Positions 23,598-33,432 of a stretch of DNA of 64,000 nt are shown here, in pieces. Positions within the stretch are counted from its first letter, which is position 1. The number at the start of each line of letters is the position of its first letter. The DNA comes from Micavibrio_A sp041655955 (GTDB lineage: Bacteria > Pseudomonadota > Alphaproteobacteria > Micavibrionales > Micavibrionaceae). The DNA is taken from assembly GCA_041655955.1 (NCBI GenBank), contig JBBAEN010000001.1:310001-374000 (forward strand). The letters are read 5' to 3'. Position numbers and translations under genes: made by a program. The notes under the pieces were generated by a model, which saw only the letters and a program-made list of their open reading frames with translations, made no database searches and had not been told where the DNA came from.

Positions 23598-23930
23598 AAA
23601 CGGCGGTAATAGAGGGTGTGTACCTATTTTGTTACGCCCTTTTGTCGCATTTTGCAAGTGAAAAAATAAAAAATGAAGTTAATCTCTATATTTACAATGT
23701 AATGGCTTATTTGTAGTAATAAAACTGCATAGTAATAATGATTTCTAGTTAAAGTAAGAATATTTTCATTTGTTTGAATGGATGCTTCTTCTTGTTTACT
23801 GTAGAGTTTTTTCATTCTTCCGAAAATGAATACATTCTCTTGGTGAAAAACAAAGTTCAATCGTCCGGTGTGGAAAAACTTTACTGTGAATACTTTAAGC
23901 GGGCAGAGATATACTTCAAATGCGTCCCAG
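23598..23930. other. AT-rich gene-free stretch
   Basis: Roughly 300 bases (about 23640-23930) are visibly much richer in A and T than the rest of the window. Open frames here have no ribosome site, unlikely composition and no recognisable product. It may be a remnant of acquired DNA or may hold a small RNA that ends at the minus-strand terminator at 23561-23597. No tRNA, repeat family or known RNA was recognised. Confidence 0.5.
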
Positions 23931-24806
23931 CTATGCAGAAACTTCAACCGGAAGGCCGTTCTCCGCATGCCCCCATTCGGCCCATGATGCGTCATAAATC
24001 GCGCAATCCTGTCCGCGCGCCTTGAAAAGGGCCAGGGCGATGGTGCAGGCGGTGATGCCGGAACCGCAGCTTGCCGCGATTTTTTCATCCGGTGAAAGAT
24101 TGAGGGCGCTGAATATTTCTTCGAGTTCACCCTCAGGGCGCAGCGCCCCGCCGCGGGGCGAGGCGAGCAGGGCGGTAAAAGGCAGGTTGCGGGAGCCGGG
24201 AATATGCCCCGCCCGCATATCCGGCCTGGGTTCGGGCGCATGGCCGTGAAACCGTTCGGCGGGGCGGGCGTCAAGCATGGCGAAGCTTTGTTTATCCACA
24301 TTGGAAAGAACGTCGCCGCGGGTTACGAGCAACCCTGCATTGACGCTGGCCTTAAAACGCGCGGGGGCGGGCAGGACAGGCGGGCCTTGCTCTAGCTTGA
24401 AGCCTTGCGCCTTCCATGCGCCAAGCCCGCCTTCAAGCACATAGACGCGCTCATGGCCGAAATAACGGAACATCCACCATGCGCGGGACGAGGCCATGTA
24501 ATAGCCGCTCTGATCATAGACAACGACATGGTCGCCGCTGGAAATGCCGAGGGATTCGACGGATGATTCAAAATAGGCCGGATCGGGGAGCATGTGCGGG
24601 AGCGGCGAATCCTGATCCGCAATGGCGTTGACGTCAAAGAATTGCGCCCCTTCGATATGGGCGCTCAAAAAGGCCTGATAGGGCGAGAGGCCGGGCGCGG
24701 GAGAGCCGTAACCGGCATCGAGCAGGCGGATTGTCTGTTTGCCGCTTCCAAGCAGATAGTAAAGATCTTGCGCCTGAACAACGCCGTTTGCGGATAAAAG
24801 GGACAT
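23931..24806 (-). CDS. sseA: 3-mercaptopyruvate/thiosulfate sulfurtransferase
   Basis: The 291-residue protein has two rhodanese domains. The catalytic Cys lies in the loop AASCGSGITA of the second domain (about residue 243); CGSG-T points to 3-mercaptopyruvate as sulfur donor rather than thiosulfate. The N-terminal inactive rhodanese domain shows LLDAGYG and GDHVVVYDQSGYYMASSRAWWMFRYFGH. It moves sulfane sulfur to thiol acceptors or cyanide. It stands alone between the AT-rich stretch and tRNA-Asn. Confidence 0.93.
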   Translation of the reverse strand: MSLLSANGVVQAQDLYYLLGSGKQTIRLLDAGYGSPAPGLSPYQAFLSAHIEGAQFFDVNAIADQDSPLPHMLPDPAYFESSVESLGISSGDHVVVYDQSGYYMASSRAWWMFRYFGHERVYVLEGGLGAWKAQGFKLEQGPPVLPAPARFKASVNAGLLVTRGDVLSNVDKQSFAMLDARPAERFHGHAPEPRPDMRAGHIPGSRNLPFTALLASPRGGALRPEGELEEIFSALNLSPDEKIAASCGSGITACTIALALFKARGQDCAIYDASWAEWGHAENGLPVEVSA

Positions 24807-24958
24807 TCAAGGCTCCTTTGCGTGGATTCTTGCGGATATACACGGATATATGCCGCGCCCCACGATACCCCAATGATACCCCATACCGAAGGAGAACAAA
24901 ACCGGTCTAGATAAAAACGCAATAAATTGAAAGGGATGGAGTTTTGTTTTTTGAAGAA

Positions 24959-25033
24959 TGGCTCCCCGGGCAGGGATCGAACCTGCGACCAATTGATTAA
25001 CAGTCAACTGCTCTACCGCTGAGCTACCGAGGA
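24959..25033 (-). tRNA. tRNA-Asn (GTT)
   Basis: On the minus strand TCCTCGG pairs with CCGGGGA (one wobble). The anticodon loop CTGTTAA carries GTT. G73 and CCA are encoded. Confidence 0.95.
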
Positions 25034-25124
25034 ATATGGTGGGTATAACTAGTCGTTTTTACCTGTGGCGTCAACGCCAAATATCAGGATTTTCCCGCTT
25101 GTCCGCAAAGGGCGCGGCGGCGCG

Positions 25125-26957
25125 CTAGGAAAGGCGTTTTTTCACGTAGCGCCCCGGCGCGGGTTCTATTTCCGCGGCGGTTTTTCGCGCCGGGATCATG
25201 GCGTTCGCCCCCTTGAATGCGCCGCTCACCCATGCCTGCCAGTCGGGCCACCAGCTTCCTTTGGTTTCTTTGGCCTGTTCCAGCCATTTGTCGGCGGAGG
25301 GCGTGTCTTCATCCGACGTCCAGAAGCAATATTTGCCCGAAGCCGGCGGATTGACGACCCCCGCGACGTGGCCGGAGGCGGAAAGGGTGAATTTTTTCGG
25401 GCCGGAAAATACGGTATAGCCGGAAAAAGTCGCTTTCCACGGCGCGATGTGATCCTCCCGCGTCGAAAGGAAATAGGCGGGCGTTTCAATGGTGCGCAAA
25501 TCGATTTTAACGCCCGCAAGCTCGATGGCGTCCGGTTCGATAAGCCGGTTCTCCAGATACATTTTCCGCAAATAGAATGAATGCATCTTGCGGGGAAGAT
25601 TCGTCGAATCTTCGTTCCAGTAAAGGAGATCGAAGGGAAACGGCTCGCGCCCCAGAAGATAGTTATTGATGACGAACGACCAGATCATGTCGTTGGCGCG
25701 CAATACGGCGAATGTTTTCTGAAGCGCGTCGCCGGGCAAGATCCCCGTGGCCTCCATGGCGGCTTCCATCGCCTCTATCTGTTTTTCGTCGGTGAAAATT
25801 TTCAGGTCGCCCGCCTGTGCGAAATCAAGAAGCGTTGTCAGGAAGGTCGCAGAGGAAACCCGCCCCTCCATGCCCTTCGCCTTCATCCATGCAAGGGTCA
25901 TGGCGGTGAGCGTACCGCCAATGCAATAGGCGATGAGGTTTGCGGATTCCTCGCCCGTCGCGGCGCGGATAGCGTCGAGGGCCGCGAGAATGCCGTCTTG
26001 CATATATTCCTCGAACCCGATGGCGGCCATGGAGGAATCGGGGTTGGCCCATGACAGCATGAAAACCGTATGCCCCTCTTCAACCAGCCATTTTACAAGG
26101 GAATTTTCGGGCCGCATGTCGAGAATATAATATTTATTGATCCATGGCGGCACGATCATAAGCGGCGTTTTAAAGACCTTGTCCGTCGCGGGGGCGTACT
26201 GAATAAGCTGGAACAGGCTGTTTTCAAAAATGACCGAACCTTTCGTCACGGCGAGGTTTTTTCCGGGCGCGAACCCTTCGTAATCCGTCGTGCTGATTTT
26301 CAGTGCGCCCTGGCCGCGTTCCATATCCTCGATAAGGTTTTCAAGGCCCTTGACGAGATTCTCCCCGCCGCTGCGGATAGTTTCCTTGAGGACGTCTGGA
26401 TTGGTCAGGACAAAATTCGTCGGCGCCATCGCGTCGGTGAGCTGGCGCGTGTAAAAGTCGATTTGTTCGACCATCGCCGGATCGAGCCCTTCGACACTGC
26501 GCACCGTGTTATGCATCCAGTCCGCCGTCATCAGGTAGGATTGCTTGATGAAATCAAAGAGGAGGTTTTCACTCCATTCCGGCGATTTAAAGCGCCTGTC
26601 GCCGGGGGCGGGTTTGTAGAGATCGTCCGCGGATTCGCCCTGAAGTCTGGAGAGCGTGTTTTGCCAGATATTCGTCCATGCGTTCCAGTATTCATACTGA
26701 ATTTCGGCAAGCTTGCGCGGATTGGCCAGCAGGACGGCCATAAAGGAGGTGAAACGCTCCTGAAGCGCCATGACAGGTTCCAGCGATTGCGCGCCCATTT
26801 CCCGGCCGCTCCGTTCCATGTAATCCTGAAGGAGCGGGGCCGCTTTTTCTGCGGCGGCCATCATGGCGCGGGTCAGGGCGACGGGATCGATCGCCTGTTT
26901 GGACGAATCGTATGATTGTCCGCCCGCCTCTTTTTCCGAAGCTTTTGCCGGTGCCAT
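25125..26957 (-). CDS. phaC: Class I polyhydroxyalkanoate synthase
   Basis: PhaC polymerises (R)-3-hydroxyacyl-CoA into storage polyester at the granule surface. At 610 aa it has class I length. The N-terminal PhaC domain is followed by the alpha/beta hydrolase with the lipase-like box AYCIGGTL, where Cys replaces Ser as nucleophile. The catalytic Asp lies in STREDHIAPW and the His in SASGHVAGVVNPP. No phaA, phaB or phasin gene is adjacent. It is divergent from the OmpA-like lipoprotein gene across a 224-base gap, where I see no other gene. Confidence 0.95.
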   Translation of the reverse strand: MAPAKASEKEAGGQSYDSSKQAIDPVALTRAMMAAAEKAAPLLQDYMERSGREMGAQSLEPVMALQERFTSFMAVLLANPRKLAEIQYEYWNAWTNIWQNTLSRLQGESADDLYKPAPGDRRFKSPEWSENLLFDFIKQSYLMTADWMHNTVRSVEGLDPAMVEQIDFYTRQLTDAMAPTNFVLTNPDVLKETIRSGGENLVKGLENLIEDMERGQGALKISTTDYEGFAPGKNLAVTKGSVIFENSLFQLIQYAPATDKVFKTPLMIVPPWINKYYILDMRPENSLVKWLVEEGHTVFMLSWANPDSSMAAIGFEEYMQDGILAALDAIRAATGEESANLIAYCIGGTLTAMTLAWMKAKGMEGRVSSATFLTTLLDFAQAGDLKIFTDEKQIEAMEAAMEATGILPGDALQKTFAVLRANDMIWSFVINNYLLGREPFPFDLLYWNEDSTNLPRKMHSFYLRKMYLENRLIEPDAIELAGVKIDLRTIETPAYFLSTREDHIAPWKATFSGYTVFSGPKKFTLSASGHVAGVVNPPASGKYCFWTSDEDTPSADKWLEQAKETKGSWWPDWQAWVSGAFKGANAMIPARKTAAEIEPAPGRYVKKRLS

Positions 26958-27181
26958 GATTCCGTTATATCCGAAAGAGTTACAGGGACTTGTTCAGAGA
27001 AACCCAGCCGCACTTTGCCGCAAACGCCGCCAGAGGTCAATGGCAAGGCCGCGGAGGGCGGAATGGCCGTAGAATCAATGACTTCATAAAGCTGGGGACT
27101 TATCCGCGGGCGCTTCTTGCGTTCTGAAAAGTTTTCCTACAGGATAAGGCCGGTTTTCCTGTTATCCGGAGGGTTTAAACG

Positions 27182-28072
27182 GTGCGAATTTTCGGCAAAT
27201 CCATGGTTGTTTTCGGGGCGCTTGCGGCGGCGTCTATCGCCCTGTCCGGCTGTGCGACACCCATGCCCTGGTCAAAGGATAAGAGGGCGGGGAGGGCCGA
27301 GCCCCCCGTCACCATCTCTGAACGCCCCGTGAGCGACAGCTCCGTCACAATCGCGCCTGCCCCGCAAGGTTACGGCGCATCGGATTATAAATCCATGGCG
27401 GCCATCGCATCCGGCGGTTCGGTCGAGATTTACAACCTGAATACGGGCGGCGCCTATGGCGGCGGGGATATGGCCCGCATTCCGGCCAGAACATCTTCAG
27501 GCTCCTATGACGGGGGCATGCCGCTCGCGACGGATTCCTCCGTGACGGTCTATCCGGTAGGCGGCGGCGCAGTTGGCGGTTTTGACGGCGGGTTTGCGCC
27601 CGTCGAGGCGCAGAACATGATGGGAATGGGGCTTTATGACAGTACGGCGTCCGGCTTTGACGGCGGCGGCGGGACGGGCGCCCCTGCGCCGCGCACAGGC
27701 CAGAATATATCCAGCGTTTATTTTGAACACGGCTCCGCCGCTTTAAGCCCGCGCGACAGGGATGCGCTCCGCTCCGTCGCTGAAACCGCGAAATTCGCCC
27801 CCGTTGACCGTGTCGTGGTGGAAGGCTATGCCAGCCCGCAGGTCGAAACCAGCGATCCGGTCGAAGGGCGCATCCTCAACCTGCGCCAGTCCCTGAAACG
27901 GGCGGGCAAGGTCGCCGAAACGCTTATCGATCAGGGGGTCCCTGCGGAGAAAATCAAAACCGTCGGCTGGGGCGATACGAAGCCGTCTGGCGGCGCCGAA
28001 ACCCAGCAGCGCCGCGTCGATATCGTCACGGCCCCTGTGGCCGCAGGCGGCGGATACCCGATCGGATATTAA
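27182..28072 (+). CDS. OmpA-like lipoprotein
   Basis: The 296-residue protein starts at GTG behind GGAGG (about 10 bases upstream). It has a lipoprotein signal with lipobox LSGC (Cys at about 23). A Gly/Ser/Ala-rich linker of about 150 residues follows, then an OmpA-type peptidoglycan-binding domain (SSVYFEHGSAALSPRDRDAL, ending in TQQRRVDIV). The Asp and Arg that grip diaminopimelate are hard to place, and the loop is shorter than usual. It may tie the outer membrane to peptidoglycan. Pal is normally about 160 aa and next to tolB, so this is not a clear Pal. It is followed after 3 bases by hom. Confidence 0.8.
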   Translation: MRIFGKSMVVFGALAAASIALSGCATPMPWSKDKRAGRAEPPVTISERPVSDSSVTIAPAPQGYGASDYKSMAAIASGGSVEIYNLNTGGAYGGGDMARIPARTSSGSYDGGMPLATDSSVTVYPVGGGAVGGFDGGFAPVEAQNMMGMGLYDSTASGFDGGGGTGAPAPRTGQNISSVYFEHGSAALSPRDRDALRSVAETAKFAPVDRVVVEGYASPQVETSDPVEGRILNLRQSLKRAGKVAETLIDQGVPAEKIKTVGWGDTKPSGGAETQQRRVDIVTAPVAAGGGYPIGY

Positions 28073-28075
28073 GCG

Positions 28076-29374
28076 ATGTCTTCTACCGCCTTGAGAATAG
28101 GGATCGCCGGGCTTGGAACCGTCGGCGCCGCGCTTGCCGGATTGTTGCGGGAGCATGGCGACCTTGTCAGCCGCCGCGCCGGACGTCCTATCCAAATCAC
28201 CGCTGTCAGCGCCCGCGATCGGGGCAAGGATCGCGGGGTCGATCTCTCCCTTTATGCGTGGGAAGACGATCCGCTTGCCATCGCAAGCCGCGATGATGTC
28301 GATCTCGTCGTCGAGCTTATCGGCGGCGCGGACGGCGTTGCGAAACAGCTTGTCGAAACGGCGCTGGAGAACGGCAAGCATGTCGTGACGGCGAACAAGG
28401 CGCTGCTCGCGCGCCACGGGATCGCACTTGCGGGGCTTGCGGAGGCGCATGGGCGCGCCCTCAATTTCGAAGCGGCCGTCGCGGGCGGGATTCCTATCAT
28501 CAAATCACTGCGCGAAGGGTTCGCGGGCAACCGCATCCATGCGCTCTATGGCATTTTGAACGGCACCAGCAATTATATTTTAAGCGAGATGCGCGAAAGC
28601 GGCGGTGCTTTTGCCGACGTTCTGAAGGACGCGCAGGAAAAAGGCTATGCCGAGGCCGATCCGTCTTTCGATATTGACGGCATCGACGCCGCGCATAAAC
28701 TTTCCATCCTGAGCGGGCTTGCCTTTGGCGTCGCGCCGGATTTTGGCGCGGTTTCCGTTGCGGGCATCCGCTCCGTCAGTGCCGACGACATCATGTTCGC
28801 CGAAGAGCTTGGCTACCGCATCAAGCTGCTCGGCATTGCGCGCGGCGCAGGGGACGGGCGCATCGAGCAAAGCATCGAGCCGTGCCTCATCCCCGAAGAA
28901 ACGCCTCTGGCCAGCGTCGAGGGCGTATATAACGCCGTCTTCGCCGCGGGCGATTTCGTCGGAAGCGCGATGCTCGAAGGGCGAGGCGCGGGTGGCGGGC
29001 CGACCGCAAGCGCCGTTGCCGCCGATATCGTCGATATCGCCCGCGGCCTTGTCCTGCCTGCCTATGGCGTGCCGGTCGCCGCTTTGGAAGAGGCGCGGTG
29101 GGCAGGGGATGAAGAGATAGAATGCGCCTATTACCTGCGTCTGTGCGTGACGGACAAGCCGGGCGTGGTCGCAGATATTTCCGCGATTTTGCGGGATTAC
29201 GCGATATCCATCGAAACGATGATCCAGACCGCCCGCGATCCGGGGCAGCCCGTTTCGCTGGTGATGACGCTCCATGAATGCGCCCGCGCCTCGATGGCCG
29301 CGGCGGCGGAAAAAATCGAGCGGCTGGAATGTGTTGCCGAAAAACCGGTCATGCTCAGGATAGAGCGGTTTTAG
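28076..29374 (+). CDS. hom: Homoserine dehydrogenase
   Basis: The enzyme reduces aspartate semialdehyde to homoserine, the branch to threonine, methionine and isoleucine. The NAD(P)-binding motif GIAGLGTVGAALAG is at the start. The catalytic domain shows VVTANKALLA, NFEAAVAGGIPIIKSLREG, GILNGTSNYILSEM and EADPSFDIDG with the active-site Asp and Lys. A C-terminal ACT domain (RLCVTDKPGVVADISAILRDY) implies threonine feedback inhibition. Length (432 aa) is typical of the monofunctional enzyme. It begins a hom-glpX-recJ run. Confidence 0.96.
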   Translation: MSSTALRIGIAGLGTVGAALAGLLREHGDLVSRRAGRPIQITAVSARDRGKDRGVDLSLYAWEDDPLAIASRDDVDLVVELIGGADGVAKQLVETALENGKHVVTANKALLARHGIALAGLAEAHGRALNFEAAVAGGIPIIKSLREGFAGNRIHALYGILNGTSNYILSEMRESGGAFADVLKDAQEKGYAEADPSFDIDGIDAAHKLSILSGLAFGVAPDFGAVSVAGIRSVSADDIMFAEELGYRIKLLGIARGAGDGRIEQSIEPCLIPEETPLASVEGVYNAVFAAGDFVGSAMLEGRGAGGGPTASAVAADIVDIARGLVLPAYGVPVAALEEARWAGDEEIECAYYLRLCVTDKPGVVADISAILRDYAISIETMIQTARDPGQPVSLVMTLHECARASMAAAAEKIERLECVAEKPVMLRIERF

Positions 29375-29485
29375 GGTTTTCGTTCCTTTTAACGGGGCGA
29401 TGATCTAGTCTATGGCAAGAAGCCCCGCCGCGATTCGGGAAAAGGGGCCATGAATGCCGGACATAAAAGAAAAACAAGGGACGCT

Positions 29486-30505
29486 ATGACGCAGCCACAG
29501 ATGCAGCAGCACGATGAAAACGCCGAAGCGGCGGGAGATTTCCTGATGGACAGGAACCTTGCGCTTGAGGCCGTGCGCGTGACCGAAGCCGCGGCGCTTG
29601 CCGCGTCGCGCACCGTCGGGCGCGGGGATGAAGAGGCGGCGGACGAAGCCGCCGTCGATGCGATGCGCGAGGCGCTGAACGCCCTTTCGATGAAAGGGAC
29701 GGTCGTTATCGGCGAGGGCGAGCGCGACGAGGCCCCCATGCTCTTTATCGGCGAGAAAGTCGGGAACGGCCACGGGCCGGCGCTCGATATCGCGCTCGAC
29801 CCGCTGGAGGGGACGTCCATCACGGCGAAAGGCGGCCAGAACGCGCTGGCCGTTCTGGCCATGGCCGACGCCGGCTGTTTTTTGAACGCGCCCGATGTTT
29901 ACATGAACAAGATCGGCGTCGGGCCGGGGATTGACGAGGCGGCGCTCGATCTGGATGCCCCGCCCGAAGACGTGCTTCGCCGGATTGCACGGCAAAAAGA
30001 TGCGAAGGTCGAAGATTTGCTCGTCTGTATTCTCGACCGTCCGCGCCACGAAGATCTTATCCGCGCCGTCCGCAAGGCAGGGGCGCGCATCAGCCTTATC
30101 CAGGACGGCGACGTCAGCGCCGTCATCGCCACCTGCACGCCCGAAAGCGGGATCGACGTCTATATGGGGACGGGCGGCGCGCCGGAAGGGGTGCTTGCCT
30201 CGGCGGCCCTGCAATGCCTCGGCGGCAAAATTACCGGACGTTTGATTTTCAGGAATGATGATGAAAAAGAACGTGCGGGGGCCATCGGCATCACTGATTT
30301 TAACAAAATTTACAGGACGGACGATCTCGCGCGCCCGGGCAATGTGATGTTTGCGGCGACGGGCGTGACGGACGGCGCGATGCTGCGCGGCGTGCGGCGT
30401 TATGCCGGCGGGGCGCAGACCCATTCCATCGTGATGCGATCCCGCACCGGCACGGTGCGCTGGATCGAGGCCACGCATAATTTCACGCGCAAAGAGGAGC
30501 TATAG
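29486..30505 (+). CDS. glpX: Class II fructose-1,6-bisphosphatase
   Basis: GlpX hydrolyses fructose-1,6-bisphosphate in gluconeogenesis. The protein shows MDRNLALEAVRVTEAAALAASR, then VVIGEGERDEAPMLFIGEKVG and the metal/phosphate site DIALDPLEGTS, then GTGGAPEGVLASAALQC. The ATG at 29486 has AAGGG at good spacing; the in-frame ATG at 29450 has GGGG only 2 bases away, too close. This gives 339 aa, normal for the family. The stop is 3 bases before recJ. Confidence 0.94.
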   Translation: MTQPQMQQHDENAEAAGDFLMDRNLALEAVRVTEAAALAASRTVGRGDEEAADEAAVDAMREALNALSMKGTVVIGEGERDEAPMLFIGEKVGNGHGPALDIALDPLEGTSITAKGGQNALAVLAMADAGCFLNAPDVYMNKIGVGPGIDEAALDLDAPPEDVLRRIARQKDAKVEDLLVCILDRPRHEDLIRAVRKAGARISLIQDGDVSAVIATCTPESGIDVYMGTGGAPEGVLASAALQCLGGKITGRLIFRNDDEKERAGAIGITDFNKIYRTDDLARPGNVMFAATGVTDGAMLRGVRRYAGGAQTHSIVMRSRTGTVRWIEATHNFTRKEEL

Positions 30506-30508
30506 GCG

Positions 30509-32335
30509 ATGACATCCCCAAGCTTCCTTGATGTTGGCCGTTCGCTGAAAGACGCCCGTTGGGTTTTCCCCGCCGTTGAGCAGGATATTGTCGAGCGCAT
30601 CGCGCAAAAACACGGGCTTCCCGATTATATCGCCCGCATGCTCCATCTGCGCGGCGTGGGGCCGGAAAATGTTTCCGCCTTCCTGAACCCCACCTTGCGC
30701 GATCATTTCCCCGATCCTTTTTCGCTTGCGGGGATGCATGATTTCGCGGCTTCCATGGCGCAAAAAATCATCGACAGGGAAACAATCGGCATCCTCGCCG
30801 ATTTCGACGTTGACGGCGCGACGTCCGCCGCCATTTTCACGCGCTTCCTGCGCCATTGCGGCATGGACGCGCCCGTCTATATTCCGGACAGGCTGGGGCA
30901 GGGATACGGCCCGAACCTTACGGCGCTTCAGGCGCTCAAACATGACGGCGCGCAAACGGTCGTTATGCTGGATTGCGGGACAACGTCGTTCGGGCCGGTG
31001 ACGGCAGGCCGGAATATGGGGCTTGATATCGCGATTATCGACCATCATGAAACCGAAGACGAGTTGCCCGCCGCGAACCATATAATCAACCCGAAACGCA
31101 AGGATGACGGTTCCGGCCTCGGCATGCTGGCCGCCTGCGGCGTGACGTTCCTTGCCTGCGTCGCCATCAATAACGTCCTGCGCCGCGAGAAGTTTTTTGA
31201 ACGGCAAAATATTTCCGATGCGCCGATGAAAATGTGGATCGATCTTGTCGCGCTCGGAACCGTGTGCGACATGGTGCCGATGACGGGGCCGAACAGGCTT
31301 TTTACCCGCGCGGGCTTCGCACAGATGGCGATGAAGACCAATCCCGGCATCCGCGCTTTGTGCGAAGTCGCCAATCTTGAAACCGCGCCGGAACCGAAGG
31401 ATGCGGGCTTTACGATCGGCCCGCGCATCAATGCCGGATCGCGTGTCCATAAATCCGACCTCGGCGCAAAGCTGCTTTCAACGGACGACATGGACGAGGC
31501 GCGCTCGATCGCCTTCCTGCTGGATGAATGCAACGAACAGCGCAAGAAAATCCAGTCCTCGATGATGGCGCAGGCGGTGGCGCAGGTCGAAGAACAGGGG
31601 CTGGATCAGCATCCGGTCATCATCGTATCCGACCCCGAAGGCCATCCGGGCCTTTCCGGCCTCGTCGCGGGGCGGCTTAAAGAGCGTTTCGGCAAGCCAG
31701 CCATTGTCGTTACCTATGCCGAAAATGAAGAGGGCGTCGTCGAGGGGCGCGGGTCGGGCCGCTCCGTGCAAGGCGTTAATATGGCCGACTGTTTTATCGG
31801 CGCACGCAATGCGGGGCTTTTGGTCAAGGGCGGCGGTCATGCGATGGCGGGCGGTTTTACCATCATGCCGGATCGCTTGCCGGAATTCCGCAGCTTTTTG
31901 ACGGAATATGTCGGCACGCAACTAGACGGCGGGCTTGAGGTTGTTCAGGAAACGGTGATTGACGGGATTGCCAGCATTCGCGGCGCGAGGCCCGATATGG
32001 TACGGATTCTCGATACGCAAATCGGCCCGTTCGGCCCGCAAAATATGGAACCGCGTTTTGCGCTCGCCCATGTGCGCATACAGATGGCCGATATTTTGAA
32101 AGACAAACATATCCGCGTCCAGTTTTCCGATTGGGAAGGCGGGCCGCGGATGAAGGGGATGTTCTTTTACGGCGTCGGGACAAAGCTCGGCGAGGCGCTG
32201 CTCAAGGGCAATAATGCAGGGCTTTTTCATGTCGCGGGGCAGTTGAAGATCAATAGCTGGCAGGGCCGCGAGAGCGTCGAATTCATGATCGAGGACGGCG
32301 CGCATGCGCAAACGCAAGGGCAGGCGGCGGCCTGA
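30509..32335 (+). CDS. recJ: Single-strand-specific exonuclease RecJ
   Basis: RecJ is a 5'-3' ssDNA exonuclease in recombination and mismatch repair. The phosphoesterase motifs are intact: ADFDVDGATSAAIF (motif I), VMLDCG, the DHH motif in IIDHHETEDELPAANHIINPK, and the later RINAGSRV and GGGHAMAGGF motifs of the DHHA1 domain. A C-terminal OB-like segment follows. Length (608 aa) is typical. Confidence 0.95.
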   Translation: MTSPSFLDVGRSLKDARWVFPAVEQDIVERIAQKHGLPDYIARMLHLRGVGPENVSAFLNPTLRDHFPDPFSLAGMHDFAASMAQKIIDRETIGILADFDVDGATSAAIFTRFLRHCGMDAPVYIPDRLGQGYGPNLTALQALKHDGAQTVVMLDCGTTSFGPVTAGRNMGLDIAIIDHHETEDELPAANHIINPKRKDDGSGLGMLAACGVTFLACVAINNVLRREKFFERQNISDAPMKMWIDLVALGTVCDMVPMTGPNRLFTRAGFAQMAMKTNPGIRALCEVANLETAPEPKDAGFTIGPRINAGSRVHKSDLGAKLLSTDDMDEARSIAFLLDECNEQRKKIQSSMMAQAVAQVEEQGLDQHPVIIVSDPEGHPGLSGLVAGRLKERFGKPAIVVTYAENEEGVVEGRGSGRSVQGVNMADCFIGARNAGLLVKGGGHAMAGGFTIMPDRLPEFRSFLTEYVGTQLDGGLEVVQETVIDGIASIRGARPDMVRILDTQIGPFGPQNMEPRFALAHVRIQMADILKDKHIRVQFSDWEGGPRMKGMFFYGVGTKLGEALLKGNNAGLFHVAGQLKINSWQGRESVEFMIEDGAHAQTQGQAAA

Positions 32336-32374
32336 TAAGAAGGCTATATAACGCAGGCGCTGCGGGTTTTTCTT

Positions 32375-32713
32375 TCAATCAAGTCCGGCCATAGAAGCGG
32401 GAGCGATTGGCCTTTGCCGCTGCGGCGGCAGATGGGCGAAGAATATTTCATTGAAACAGACAACGAGCCGCTCTTCCTGCGCCTCTTCGCGAAAGCCCCG
32501 ATAATGACGCGCAAAGTTGCAGGATGGGTGGGAATAGTCACGCCCGCCGCCGCTGATATGCTTATAACCAAGCCGCTTGAGATAATCTTCCCCGGCCATG
32601 GCGGGATAACGGTATGAATATATCTGTTCGTGGAGATAGGCCGCGGCCATACCGAAAGCCAGCGTGTATCCGAGGCCCATGGAGATAAGTTTTCCGGTTT
32701 TCAACCCGCTCAT
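32375..32713 (-). CDS. Small membrane-anchored protein, unknown function
   Basis: The ATG at 32713 is preceded by GGGGG and starts MSGLKTGKLISMGLG, giving 112 residues. A longer in-frame start at 32797 lacks a ribosome site and would overlap the likely promoter of the next gene. One hydrophobic helix (about 9-25) anchors a short periplasmic or cytosolic domain (YLKRLGYKHISGGG...SHPSCNFARHYRGF). The Tyr/His-rich sequence has no family I recognise. It converges with recJ. Confidence 0.5.
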   Translation of the reverse strand: MSGLKTGKLISMGLGYTLAFGMAAAYLHEQIYSYRYPAMAGEDYLKRLGYKHISGGGRDYSHPSCNFARHYRGFREEAQEERLVVCFNEIFFAHLPPQRQRPIAPASMAGLD

Positions 32714-32820
32714 GATAATCCCCCTTAATCTTTTCCCCTTTACGAAAAATGATAGCAAGAAGGGGGAGTAAGGCAAAAAATCATTTATGAATGCCAACAG
32801 ATTCTTATAGACTGGCTGTC

Positions 32821-33384
32821 ATGAACGACAAAACGGCGCTGAGAGCGCAAGCCATAGCCCATCGCGACAAAATCGCCGCGGGCGACGAGGATGTAGAGGC
32901 CGCGGCGGATCTGTTCTTCGCGCATGTAAAACCGAAGAAAAACGCCGTTATTTCATGCTACTGGCCGATGGGGCGGGAATTCGATTCGCGCTATCTTATT
33001 GATGATATTGTTAAAAATGGATTTTCTTTGTGCCTGCCTGTGGCGGGCAAAGCTTCACGGGTGATGGAATTCGCGCCGTGGGACGGCAAGGCGGATCTGG
33101 TGAAGGGGGAATTCGGGATCATGGTGCCGGACACGGAAGATCGCATCGAGCCGGATATTCTTGTCGTCCCGTTCCTCGCCTTTGACCGCAAGGGCCACAG
33201 GCTGGGGCGCGGCGCGGGGCATTATGACGCGACCATAGCGGAATTGCGGGCGCGGCGGGATATTCTCGCCATCGGGCTTGGATATGCCGCACAGGCCGTG
33301 CTATTCAATCTGCCTGCGGAGGCGCATGATCAGCCGCTCGACATGGTAATCACCCCCAACGGGGTGCATGATTTCAGGGCTTGA
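32821..33384 (+). CDS. 5-formyltetrahydrofolate cyclo-ligase
   Basis: The 187-residue cytosolic enzyme converts 5-formyl-THF to 5,10-methenyl-THF using ATP. It shows the Arg/Lys-containing helix at the N-terminus, ISCYWPMGREFDSRYLI, and the signature PFLAFDRKGHRLGRGAGHYDATI with its Gly-rich phosphate loop. The start at 32821 leaves a family-typical length; an ATG at 32791 would add ten residues. A TATAG lies about 16 bases before 32821, so the transcript may be nearly leaderless. Confidence 0.9.
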   Translation: MNDKTALRAQAIAHRDKIAAGDEDVEAAADLFFAHVKPKKNAVISCYWPMGREFDSRYLIDDIVKNGFSLCLPVAGKASRVMEFAPWDGKADLVKGEFGIMVPDTEDRIEPDILVVPFLAFDRKGHRLGRGAGHYDATIAELRARRDILAIGLGYAAQAVLFNLPAEAHDQPLDMVITPNGVHDFRA

Positions 33385-33432
33385 GCGCGGGCAAAAGCGC
33401 AGGATGCAAAATCAGGGAACAGAAAGCTTTTT

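Noticed and set aside
23774..24025. Open frame entering the sulfurtransferase gene from the AT-rich stretch
   Set aside because: No ribosome site, its second half is antisense to sseA, and the product shows no family features.
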